From the NCBI RefSeq assembly GCF_037042905.1, contig NC_087262.1, forward strand, positions 21,619,501 through 21,683,500: a DNA stretch of 64,000 nt, written 5' to 3'. Numbering within the stretch: position 1 is the first letter of the stretch; each line of letters opens with the position of its first letter. The stretch is from Lytechinus pictus (taxonomy: Eukaryota; Echinodermata; Echinoidea; Temnopleuroida; Toxopneustidae). The notes under the pieces are model-generated. The model saw only the letters and a list, made by a program, of their open reading frames with translations, made no database searches and was not told the DNA's origin. Below are positions 12,401 to 26,300 of the stretch, in pieces. Position numbers and translations under genes: made by a program.

Positions 12401-15400
12401 CTAATGTTTTTGCCTGAAGATGAGACCTGGATTGAGCAACTTTAGCATAAGAATATACCCTGCTTGATACTCATTTTATTATATCACTTAGTCTATGGAC
12501 ACACTGGTCTCAAACTGCCTCAGACAAAAATAGTGCGGGGGGGGGGGGGATAATCCAGTTGCAAATGAATTTGGTGGATATGGTGAAACCATTGCCATGT
12601 TCATAAAAATGGTCAATGTTTATCGTCAAGACAGTAGGCCTATTTTTTGTACGATCGATAATTGGAATAAATTCAATTGAATCAGATGAGGGTAATGGTG
12701 ATGATAACTTCATTCATGGATAGTAATTATAATTACCATTATCATAAAAAAGCCCAATGATTGTGATTATTTAGGAGATAGTAGTAATGTTGATGGGAAT
12801 TTCAATGTTCTTTATTTTTTCCACATCCTTTTTGCAGGGACAGTCATAGGTGTTTTACCAATCACTGGGACCACTGGGAATTCAGGAACTATTACTTTAA
12901 CTGTTGTTCAAGACGATGACAGAGTTTCCGTCAACGTGCTCACCAAGCAAATTATTCTTATCCAGAGCGTTGATGCAGATGTAGATGTAGGTTGAAATTT
13001 GATTTGTTTTTATTAAACATTATAAAGATAAATGCCAGTTGTGGTAACAATCTCACAATGAGTTTGGACAGAATCCAATAAATGACCACCCAATTGTTGG
13101 TATATATAAATTAAAAAAAAATATGTGCCAAATGACTCTGGAAGAAAATGTGTAATTGCTGAGAAATAAGCAAAATATGCACAGAATTCCATCAAATGTC
13201 AGGTATTTTTCCAAGCACTGAATATTAATACACTGTACCACATATGCCTTTTTGTATTAGTGATCATCAGAATTATAGGTTTTCAGCTAAGATTTCATGA
13301 TTTCGCATCCAAAGATAAGTTTATTTCAATGTACCAGATCTAGAGATCTATGATATGTTGATAATTAACCTTGATTTTAAAGGCTTTCTCATGAAATCAT
13401 TGTTTGCTGCAACTACTTTCTTTTACCTTTAATTCCCCCAAATATCATTGCCCTTTCTGAGTAATCCTGACATGTTCTCTTCTTATGCAGATTTGTTCAT
13501 ATATTTTGGGTGTATTTATATGATTATGTTATTTTATTCAATTTTATGGATAATTTCATGTTAACTTCATTTATTTCTATTTCATGTTGTCAATGTCATG
13601 CTTAAGAATAGTTTCTTCATGTAGCCGATAACATGAATTTTATATTGCCGTATTAAAATAAATAAACAGAACAGCAACAAAATATTATAGTGGATTGAAT
13701 TTGTCTAGAATGTAGTTTGTTAGTTCTTACCAAATGGGTATGGATAAATGTATTGCTTAACCACATGCCAGGGCATCATAACATCAAAAGAAGACTTGAT
13801 AGAAAAGGTCATTGTTTATAGAGCTTTTGTAATATCTACATATTGCCACAAGATGGAGGAGAGTCTCTGAACCTGAAAGTTTTGTTTATTCTAGGAAACC
13901 ATATTTCATTTTTGATCATTTTAAAAGCATATATATTCTCATTATGATTGTGGAATTATTGAATAGTTTTGCTGTTGCAGAATAATTTTATTGAAGCCAT
14001 AGGTTTTAATCATAATCTAGAGATACATGAATATGTTTGGTGACTGACTTGTAAATAAAGAAGATAAGTTGATATCTAATTAGTTTTGATTTTAAGTGTC
14101 ATGGCTTCTCATGGATGAAAATGTCGGATAAAAATTATGAGTAATTTCAAATTTGACAAAATTTATTCTCCTAACTTTTCTTCCCTATTGCAGAGTCTGA
14201 GTGAGAAATTCATTACATTACAGATAGAATGTCAGACTACTTCAAGTCTAGTAAGTTACTTCATATTCTCTATTCATTAAAAAAATAACTCTACTTGTTG
14301 AGAGCATAAACAAAAGTCTAGTAAGCTTTTGCTCTTTTTATCTTTCAGCAGTTTTTCAAAAGTATCAAATGATGTGTGAGAACATATGGAAATAAAACTC
14401 CCACCATATTCCTGCAAAAGGATAGATGTTATTTGTCAATACACATTTTTCATAACTTGGATTTAAAGATAAATTCCAGTTTTGGTAACGATCTCAAAAT
14501 GACTTTTTACAGAATCTAATAAAATGACCACCCAAGTGTCTGTTTGTATGAATAAAAAATATGTGCCAAAGCATTCTGGAAGAAATTGTGTAATTGCTGA
14601 GAAATAAGCAAAATAAGCGCGGATTCTGTCACTTCCGTCGGGTCTTTATTTCAGCAATAATAATACACTGTCCCGCGTGTGCCTATCTGTGTTGGCGATC
14701 TTCAGTGTGAACATTTTTCAGCGTAGATTTCAAGATTTCACAAAGTTCAGTTTATGTAACTGTACCAGATCTAGATCCTCGATGATATACTGACATTTAA
14801 GCCTGGTTTTACAGACTTTCTCATGAAATCTGTGTTTACTGCAACTACTGGCATTTCTCTTTAAGTTTAAGTTTAACTTCAGCATTTTGGAGTATTCAAA
14901 GAAAACAGAGGATGCTGCCCAATGAGAGATACAATCTGAATAAATTTTGGCAGAATAATACAAATAATGCACAGAACTGAGTGTCTGAGTGGAAATGCAG
15001 TGAAGCGAGGTTTCTTTAGATAGGTACTGCACTGTGCACGAGATGTCAGGCCATGTGTGGACCACCAGAAGAAACCATTCTTTCACCGCATTTACATTTA
15101 CACCCAACAGAGCCAGTGCATTATTTGTTTTATGAAATAGCGACACAGAAACACAAATTCTAAAGAGGTTTCACAGTATTTTTTTGCGATTTCCTTTGTT
15201 GTGTTAACAACGAATTGCGCGTATCGAAATTTGTGAATTTTTTATGTGCAACTTTTTTTGCACTGATGATGATGTTGATGATCCACAGCATTTATATTGC
15301 ACCATATTTCTGTTAAAAATATTCATAGCGCAGGCTCATCTAATTAAGTTAATTATTACACTGGAGTACATTGCACAAAAATGTTAATGTTATATGCTCT

Positions 15401-17147
15401 TATTAAGCAATTGCATTGCTTGAAATTATATCTATCTATATCTATATATATATCTTGTAATTATTTATTCTATGCATTCATAAATCCTTATTTTTCCTTC
15501 CCTCTTTTTCTTTCTCTCACAAATCAATTGTTTAGCTAACCCCAACATGGATTGTTAATATCATAGTGGATGACGTTAATGACAATACACCATTTTTCAT
15601 TGGAGCACCTTACACAGTAAATGTACCAGAGGTAGGATGAATGTCTGTGCTAAATGCTCTTCTAATTGTTCCTCTAAACCTTGTAGTCTTCGTTCATTTT
15701 TCTTCTTTCTCTCCTTTTTTTCTTCTCTCTAATGTTATAATTACCAATAGTGGTGGTTATGATGTTAATGGTGGTGATGGTAGTGGTGGTCATGGTGATG
15801 ATGGTGGTGGTGATGATGGTGATGATGATGATGATGTAATGATCATAACATGTGTAAATATTATGTGATATTGTAACATGTCAATATTGTTGGTAAATGT
15901 GCTTATTTGAAATTTGTATTTGAAAACTAAAATAAATTGATTTTCTTCTCTTTCAGACATTATGAAGCAAATGGAATTTCTGAATCAGAATTTACTAGGA
16001 GGAGATATTGTAATCTTTATATGTAGATATAGATATTGTTTGGAATTATATCACTAAAAAATATTTGTCTTTGTATGGTAAATGGTAATGAGAAGGGGTG
16101 ACGAGTATCAAAAGAAATGAAAAAGGAAAAAAAATTAATAGAGAGTGATGGAAGTGGATGGTGTAGTTTTCAAGTACAGACTCAAATTTGACACTGCAAG
16201 AAATTATACCATGTCTAGAGTGTAGACTAGATCAAAACTCTGTCTGTGCCAACCATAGTACAGTACACAGTACAGTCATAGTCTCTTACTTCAGACTCTG
16301 CATTATGCACTATGTGAAACCAAAGCGTCTGTGTCTGCAGACAAGTGGTTGGGGAGCTGGGGGCAGGGTATAGAGATAAAGCATGCATTTATTTATCATC
16401 AAATTCCTTAAATTCAAATTCCCATTATCTTTCAGATATCTTGTTATTGAATGAAAATTTACATTGTTGAATGGTTCTCTTTCTCATAAAATCCACTTAA
16501 TGTATTTAGAATGAATTATGATTCCTTTCTCCAGGGCATGTACAACAACGAGGTAATCTTTGATGGTATAGAAGGTGATGATAATGATGGTAACACAGTC
16601 AACGGCCAGATAGACTTTGATGTTCTTTTTTATCCAGCTGATCCGGTAATTTGCTTGCTCTAGCTTATGTGCCATCTTTGCTATTTAGGGGTCATTCATT
16701 TTAGAACATGATACATATGAAAGTGGACTGGTTGTATAAAAACTTTGCATTCAATGTTACCAAAGAAGAAAAAGAATTAGTCCTCCCACCAAACAAGTTT
16801 TTTAATATCTATAACATTTGGTCCTCTTTAGCATTTCATTAAAATCACTACAAATCTTTTGATTTTATCAAGTGTTGATCTATGTTAGAAGGCATTACCA
16901 ATGATGGCATTTTATAAAGCTGTTATGAAGTTACAGTATGCCTGACATATAAAGTGCATATTCAGAACCAAATGTTCTGAAATACCTTTTAGGAGAGTAT
17001 ATTATGATTGCTTTTCATATAATCATGTCTTACAAAAGGGCAAAAATAAACTTGAAAATAATTCACTGGTGATCCTTCCTTTTGGTAAATGATAAACTCA
17101 TAATACTTGTATTACTGCTACTACTACCACTACAACTGCTACTACTG

Positions 17148-17185
<38 letters not shown>

Positions 17186-17205
17186 ACTACTACTACTACT
17201 ACTAT

Positions 17206-17267
<62 letters not shown>

Positions 17268-17313
17268 TTACTACTACTACTACTACTACTACTATTACTA
17301 CTACTACTACTAT

Positions 17314-17363
<50 letters not shown>

Positions 17364-17377
17364 GTACTTCTACTTTT

Positions 17378-17410
<33 letters not shown>

Positions 17411-20400
17411 TTACTGCTACCAGTATAGTTATTAGTAGGGGATTAGTACTTCTACTAGGCTTCATAATAATAATAATAGTAACAATTACTACTACTAATA
17501 ATGATAATAAATGACATATAATTTTCATCCTTGTGTTAAATGATATACCCTAAATTATCACTGGTGATTTAGCTCTCTATCGAGGGTTATCACAGTCACC
17601 AAACCTTGTGTCTTTCTTATGACCTTTGTCTTCACCTGCTAGAATAATACCATTCGTATAAGCTAACATTCATCGTATATGTGTTTCTTTATCTCTACAT
17701 TATATTCCATGCAGTTGTCAGAGGTGTATTTTGACATACCGAATACTGGAAAAGGGGAGGTGACTTTTGATGGGATATTGGACTTTGAGGAAAAGCAGCA
17801 GTGGGTCGTTCTTATCGAAGTCAGAGTGAGTTATGTTAATTCATGATAATTATAGTACTACTCATATGTTCAGGGAATAAAATTACAAGGGTGCTCGGGG
17901 CGAAATGCCCTACAAAGCCCTGGAAAACTAAAAAAGAGCCCCTGAAATTCACATTGGGTCCAATGTAAACTTTAATACAATGTGGCAAATTTGGTCTGGT
18001 GAGCACATAAGTAGCCACAGAATTTTTTTTCCCCTGGATATGTTTATAGCACTGTTTATACTTTTAAAAAATGCACAAGGTACTTTATGAAGACAGAGAG
18101 GGAAGAAGAAAGAGAGAGAGATACAGAGAGAGAGAGACAGAGAACTGTCATGGAAATGCTAATGACATTAAAACAATACATGTGAAAGTTGCTCTTTCTC
18201 CTTAAAAAAATTACACAGTTTGCTTTTTTGAGACCCTGTGGAATCAGGGACCTCTCATGTCACTGGTGGAATCAAGATACACACAGTTGGTCCGGCATGA
18301 GCAAAAGCCCTTCTCCATTATTTTTTTGGAAAGTGCAATGAAGAAAGCCAGAATTTGAGGATCTATTGACTCCTGTGGGTTAAAAAGCATCAGAGAGTTA
18401 TTTTAATCAGGGGCAGTGATAATCGTGATAAACCAAAAAGAAGGTATTTGTATTAATACTGTCTGTATGAACAACTCAGAGGGCATAGCCATATTTTCAT
18501 TTATGTGAACACATCCATATTTTTTTTACCTCATATTTTTCATTGCTATATGAAAGATTTAGCTGCTATATCTGTTGATGGTGTAACACTATAAATCATG
18601 TCATATAGATCACTTAATAGTTGTAGATCATCTCTTTGTATATGAATCCTGCACAGTTGAACCCAGAGGGCATTTCATCAACATTAAACAGCTTGTCAGA
18701 TCTGACAATTTTCCATGATTTTGACTGGTAGAGAAGCACCATTCCTATGGTAACTGCTGGATGAAACATATTTTTGGGGATAAAATGTCAGGAAAGTCCT
18801 TTCATCAAATGCTCCCAGGTCCTCCAAAATAGTGGGTTGAACTGCTTTATATGGTTGACAATACATTTATTTGCAATGGTAAAGTCAACGACTTATCTTT
18901 TCAGGATCGAGGCACGCCTTCATTAACTAACACAACAACGCTAACTGTAAACGTGTTGAATGTTGATGACCAAGCTCCAGTGTTTGTAGGATGTAACGCT
19001 ACCAGATGCCCAGACATGGAATACACCTCATCAATACTGGAGAAAACAGTGAGATTTATAAATTAAATTTATTTTAAAGGAAACACCCATTTTATACAAA
19101 GGTTAAATGTTTGGTGGCCAGGGGCCCGTAACATAAAGCTTAGCAATCATCGAAGAATAATATCTTTACGATTGATAGTATTACCTGCAATGTACATTTA
19201 ATTTTGAAAATCAAGCGTACAATCAATCACTAACTTATGTGTTACAGACCCCTGGAGTTATTATCAGGTACTCTATTCAAAGTAGTAGCCATGATTATTC
19301 CACATACTAGAATTTACCCTTATTTAAGGGGTGTTTTAACTACATTTTCAGTCTTTTTCACCCCTCTTTGCATGAATTTGGTAAAAATAGGCCATGTAAA
19401 AAATAATTGTGTTTTTTTATTCCAAATATACTTTTGCTAAACCAATTTCAAGGTCAGGCTTTTGAAGTGAAAATGCAAAATAGCAAATTAGGACCAGGGA
19501 GAGAAATGCTTACATCTGTTCATTCTATAGTACAAGTTCAAAGAAACTTTTTTTTTTAGTTGAGCCCATGATTTTTTTTTTGAAACACATAACAGGGAAG
19601 GGAGAGAGTGAGGAGGGGGCAGACAAGAGGGGGAATGGGTGGGAGTCAGATGATGTTGATGGACTGAAATGGCTTGATTGAATTGGTTAAAATCCCACCG
19701 CTGCCACCAGTTTGTTTGAGACACAACAGAATAGAACCTTCCCACCTTTGGTGGTAACTGACATATTTGTCAATGAGGAGATATCTGACTAGCGCAGGAT
19801 TACTCTATCAGAACTTTACAAGAATTAAACAGATTACCAACGAAAGAGAGAAAATGGGTCATGTTTTACATGATGATCAATAAGATCAGCCTATATGCTA
19901 TGATAATATCACCTCATAGTAAGATTTGTTTTCTTTTCAAATCAAATTACAAAGAATCTCAATTCATTATTATAACAGTTAACAACAAAACAGACGTGAT
20001 GATAACTCAATTTGCAGATGTGTATGTTTTCTCTCTATTTCTGAGAACATCAAAATATAGATAGCTGTTATGAAAGCCATGAAGCATAAGTTGCACAGAT
20101 ACAATGACAAATATTCTGAAAAATTAATATTGGATACAAAGTATCAATGTTGGGGCTTACTTTGATCATTGCTGATTCCATCTTTAAATCAATTCTATTA
20201 ATTCTCCCTACAGTCAAGAGCAACACCATTAGAGTTCTTTCCAAACCAAATCATGGTTGTCAATAGTTCTGGAGGAACAGTGGATCCCCAATCTGTAACA
20301 TTCTCCTTCACAGCAGGTAGGTACTTTAGCCGGCAAAGTACCATTTAGCCTACACCTCTTGTCTATATTCCATTTGGTCTCATCGCACATGGTCTAACCA

Positions 20401-23281
20401 TATTTCATCTGCAACCAGTCTCCACCTTAACATGTGGGCTCATCGTGGTCTAGTGGTTCTGAATCTCGTCCTTCAAACAGAGGGTCATGGGTTCGAATCC
20501 TAGCCATGGCATGCTTTCCTTCAGCAAGAAATTTATCTTAACTGTAGTGCACTCGACCCAGGTGAGGTGAATGGGATCCCGGCAGGATTAATTTTTTGCA
20601 TGCTTGAGCTAAAGCGGGGGTAATAATAGCAGCGCTTTATATCCTCAGGCAAAAAATGCTTTATAAATCCATCTATTATTATTATTATTAAACATCTTTC
20701 CCATTTACTATTTTGTCTAATTTAAAGTTTGGCTTTAGCCATTTATATCCACTTGGTCTAACACCACTTAGTCTGTATGGTTAGAGGAACTGTTTATATC
20801 AAGTTTTCATTTGACAAAGTGCATAATGATAAGAAGATGAAGTGGAAATTAGACCATCTGGAAATTAAAGGAGAATGAAACTCTTGGAGTAAGTTAGCTT
20901 TTGTGAAAGCAGAAAAATCCAAGAATAAGATCAACAAAACTTTGAGTAAAATAGGACTAGCAATAAAAGAGTTATGAGCATTTGAATGTCGAGATCACTA
21001 ATGCTATGGAGATCCTCCCATTGGCAATGCGACCAAGATCTGTGATGTCACACACGTACAACTCTCCCATTCGGACACTGAAAATATACCCCAAAACATC
21101 TCTTTTTGCTCATTCTAATCATATGACAAACGATTCATCAATGATATAATGTTGTGAAACCTCTGTACTTGTCATCTCATAAAGAAAACACCTAACCTTG
21201 TGATAGACTCTATAAAAATGAGAATATAAGTGAAATAAGTACTAAAGTAATGAGGGAGTTGTACGTGTGTGATATCACAGATCTTGGTCGCATTGCCGAT
21301 GGGAGGATCTACATGGCACTAGTGATCTCAATATTCAAATGCTCATAACTTTCTTATTATTCATTCAATCTTCCTCAAACTTTCAACAATATGTTTCTTT
21401 GATTTTTCTCTTTGATATGGATTCAGCTAGTTTCAAGGGTTTCATTCTCCTTTAAACTAAATGATAATTAGACTAAGTGGTATTAGACCAAGTCTTATGT
21501 AAACCAAATGACAATTGATGTAATTGATAATAGACCAATGAGTTTAGTGTATTTGGTATCTTAAAAATATGCCACAACTGCTTGTAGACCAATTAAAATA
21601 TAGACCGAAATTCACACAGATTCAATTGTATCATGGTACAAAACCATGCTCTATGCAGATTCTGAATATTATCGCTCTTTATTCAAGCATGAATGTAGTT
21701 TCCTTTGCCAAAAACATGCATTTTGAATTGGACTTTTCTTAGTATTTGAGATGAAATTTAAGCATAATCATGTAGATAAAACCTGCATAGTGGATGTTCT
21801 TATACCATGGTGCTGTTGAAACTAACTTTGCGAATTCAGGTTGTAATTTAGAGGTGTAATATATTTCTTAGGTTCGGTGTTAGTATTATTCTTTGTGATA
21901 AGTTTTGGATAAGGTTAAGGTTGGAACATTGAGATTTATGTTATTTTGTCAGTTCAGGAAGTGACTTAGGCTTTTTATAGATGTGATCATTTATGTCTGG
22001 TGACCAATTTTTCTTGTCATCTAATAAAAGATGTGACTGGGCTCAAATGTTGTGCCTGTTGTCAATTTGTAACTTCTATATGGATTGGACTGAAGGTCCA
22101 TGCCTTAAGACCGAATAAGATTAGTTTTAGAGTTAGGTGTAGCATGAAGTTAAATCTTTGATTTTATGATTTGGTTTAATGTAGTGTAGTGGATTAGGAG
22201 AAGAATGAAGTTACTTTTAAAAAATTGATGGTTAGTCTGAGTACATAATGGTATGAGATAAACATATTATTTTCTTACAAAGATTTATTGTGGAGTTATA
22301 AGTTACATATTTCAAAATCTGTTTGTAAAACTAACCACCTCTTTCTTTATGAATTAAATAAATGAAATGTTAATTAGTGATTCCATAGGCTATACTCCAA
22401 TTTCAACAAAATATGGCTTTTATGATAGCACCTCATATGCATATTATGCTCTTTACGTTGATATATAAATATATATTTTTTATATCTTAGGAGAACCTTC
22501 TACATATTCATCTTTCTTTTCTATCAACCCATCTACTGGTGATGTAATGCTTCTCCAGCAGGTTCGCCGAACAGAGTATGCTGTCTTTGTCATGAATGTC
22601 ACAGTAAGTCCACATTTCATTGGCATTATTGTATAACTTCCCAGAAAGAACACTTCCCTATTCCCTTTCCTTAGTCCTTCTACGACTCCCCACATGGTGT
22701 ACCGTAAAACTCTTCCACGATTAATAGCAATATTGTGCATTAATTAAAGAAAGATTAGTATTATTATTATTAATACTTCGTGTTCGTGTTAACCTCTAGG
22801 CTACCAAAGGTGTAAGCAGCATTACTGCCACAGTGAGGATAGAGATTATACCAATCAATGAGGCCCCGCCATACTTTCAGAGTCAGACTCTGATTGGTTA
22901 TATTTCTGAGAATGTCGTACTGGGAACTCAGGTAACCAGCGACAGGGACGGAACTGTGCCTCTGCTCATCCAAGCTTTTGATCCAGATCTGGACCAGGTA
23001 TTATAGTTGTTTAGTTATGTAATGTTACAGGCGTATCCCAACACAAGCCCCTGCTTTCTGGGTTTACGCCTTCTTCCGAACACATAATTTATGTACTGCA
23101 TTCATTTTCATTTGTTTTGTACTGTATTGTTGATTTGTACACCTTATACAAAAATATATTAATTGAAAGAAAAATAAATGTTTATTTGAATTGAATTCAA
23201 ATATTCAAGACAAGATATTGACCCTTTGAATGTAATTCGGAAAGTTTTAAACGAATAGCATTTCTCCTTTAAATAGGTGTC

Positions 23282-23327
<46 letters not shown>

Positions 23328-26300
23328 CGATGACTGTGAATTCATATAAGAATGAGGATGTAAAACTAAAAATAGGTTAGTAGAAACACAAATTTGCTCT
23401 TTATAGAGAGTTTTGAATGAAATGAGCTGCCGTTTTGAGATGGATTTAGAAAAGCATTTTAGTTGTATTGGTTACGTGTTGAGAAGATAAAGACAACAGG
23501 ACTCTAAAAAGAGCATGGGTTCTGTAATGGCTGGATGTCATAAGAAGAAGAAGATAAACACCAAAGATGTTTTGATAAAAATTGGTGAAGAGAGAATGAT
23601 AGAAAGTTGTGCTGGATGAATAAATGTAAATCTTTTTAATGTTTTTTTAAATCAGGATGAAGATTCCACTCTTAACTACCTGCTGAGCGACAACTCCATT
23701 TTTACCACAAACCTTGCCCCAGGAAATGGAGTGTATCTTGCATACAGCGGTCTACCTGATACTGATCTGGATGCGGAAACACAAGACAGCCACAATGTCT
23801 CTGTAAGTATATGGTGAAAACTTTGGTTGAAACTTCAGTTTAGTGCCCTAGCTAGCACCGATGAATGTTACATTCATTATCAATTCTTGAGTACATACTT
23901 GCTAGAGACCTTTGATTGATACCAATTGTAATTATAAACTGTAGGGTCTGTGGTGCAGGGCATGGATATAATATATGATGCATGACAAGAATGAAATATT
24001 CATGATTATTGCATCATTTTTCTTGTGTTTATTTTTGATTGATAAAGAATTCATTGCTTCCAATTTTCAACAATACAAACATTTTACAGAGTAAGGCGAA
24101 ATATGAGAAATCATAGTGAATGAAGTGATACACTCGGAGTCCTGGAAAGCATGCTTGTTTATAAAGGTTCCATTCAAACAATGGATAAGTGACATATAAA
24201 AACAAAATTAGAAGTATCTTTAAAAAATATATGTACAAATCAATCATATCAATTATCAATTGTATCCTTTATTACATTCATTGTCATATTATTCTTGTTA
24301 TTATTGACATTGTTTGTATCATCATACCATTATTACCATCTATATTGTTTTCATATACATCATTATAATTGCTGTTAAAAGTTATTATCATTTATATCGA
24401 TCTTTATTATCATTTTACTTCCATTAATATTGATATTCTTTACTTTAATTGCTATCATAACTTGCTTTCATTACCTTTATTACCCAACATGATTGTGTCA
24501 TAAATGTAATTATTTACAATATTTTCAAATACTTGTTTGCTTTTGTTCAGATCGTAGCAAGGCCAAGCAACGAATCTGGGCAATTTGATTGTAAGTTTGT
24601 TCCTTCCAAACGCTTCACCTTCACCTGCAAAATGTTCATTAATCTTTAAAAAAATTTAAATTGACCATCCAAATACTTTACAATGTATTTTTACTTTCCA
24701 AATACTTCACATTTTTTTCCAAATACTACAGGTTTATCTTTAGATAACTATATTCTTAACTTCAAAATACTACACATTTTCCTTCCTAATGATATACATT
24801 TTCCTTTTACATAGTACATACTTAATCTTTTGAAAAGTCTACTTTTGCACATTTACCTTTCAAATACTCAATGTTTATCTTCCAAATACTCCACATTTCC
24901 TTCCAAATTATACATGTTTACCTTCAAAATGCCACACAGATTTCCCATTCTTAACTTTCAGTATACCACCTTTACCTTCCTAATACTCCAAGTGCTAAAT
25001 ACAACAAATATGTTATCATTCATCTCTATAACTTGTGCTTTGCTTATGTAATGATTGTTACAGAAAAAAGGGTAATAATATTTGAACTTTATCCTCTGGA
25101 AAAAAGCGTTATATAAATCCTGCTATTATTGAGCTATTATTAGTATTATTATTACTATCATCATTAGAATTTTTTCTGAAAATGATTTGTGATATCATTT
25201 CACTATTTGTTACTTATATATTCCAAATCACTACAGATGTATCGTTTTTAAAAGAACAAAAATTCTTTGTTGATTTATATCACAGCTTCTCAACAGCTTC
25301 CGACCCTGTTAGTCACAGTACTGGTCAAGGATCTGAACGAAGACCCACCACAATTTCACCGAAACGAGTTCTATAATTCCCAGACTGATAGATATACTGT
25401 CAATCTCAAGGACAATGCTGTGGTCAATACTGAAGTCATCTCAGTAAGTCATTCTCTACATTCATGTCTGTAAGTTATGCACAACTATGCATGACTTGCG
25501 ATGTTTCTTTGGTGCTAAATCAGATTAATTGATTTCAAGTCCCATCAGCTACCGTTGAAGTTAAGTCTTTGGACATAAAGTTCTTATATTTAACAAGTGT
25601 CGGACTGAAAAATTCAATGTTCTTAAAAGATTGATTGCATTTATAGGGAATACACTCCCATCGTGTTAAAACGGGATAAATCATGGTAAAGGAACAAAAG
25701 TTTACCTTTTTTATTTTTAAATTAAAAATCTTTTTAATTATCACATGGAATGGCGAATTTAAAGGAAAACTTGCCAGACAGAGGTAATATCAATGAATAT
25801 GATGATAATCCTTAATTCTTTCTTTTTTGAAATGTTGCTGATGCAGATGACATGAATACTTCATAAGACTCAATTTCCCTTTATAGCACATTTACACATT
25901 TAAGCAAACAGAAAAGTATATTTGCAAATGTTATATAAATAGTGTAGTTGAGTACAATATTTTGTTAGCATGTGAACTATTATTTGACCAAATGTAATTA
26001 TTTCTCATCATTAGATTCCGGTCATTGATCCCGATGCAACATCCCTGCCACCAATCGTCGATCATGAATTTGTCTCCTCACAAGCAAGCTCATTGTTCTC
26101 GGTGGTAATGGAGGGGAATAATGTTGTGATCCGACTGATCTCTGCTGGGTCTTTGATTGCAGACAGAGAGTACATCATCCGGCTTCATGCCACGGACAGG
26201 CAGGATGCAAATAAACGGTGAGGAAGGGGCAGAATGAGGAATGGTGATGTTTCGGAGGAATATTTTAATAATCATGGTGTGAAAAATTACATTTGATATT

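Noticed and set aside
15957..16020. Possible extra exon after TTCTCTTTCAG in intron 5
   Set aside because: In the required phase 0 it reads ACA TTA TGA, an immediate stop, and exons 5 and 6 already join cleanly.
17082..17435. Long leucine or tyrosine homopolymer ORFs
   Set aside because: They are frames of a CTG/CTA trinucleotide array within intron 6, with no splice sites or conserved sequence.
20436..20510. A functional tRNA gene
   Set aside because: A and B boxes are good, but no acceptor stem pairs and the sequence continues into a SINE body and (ATT)n tail.
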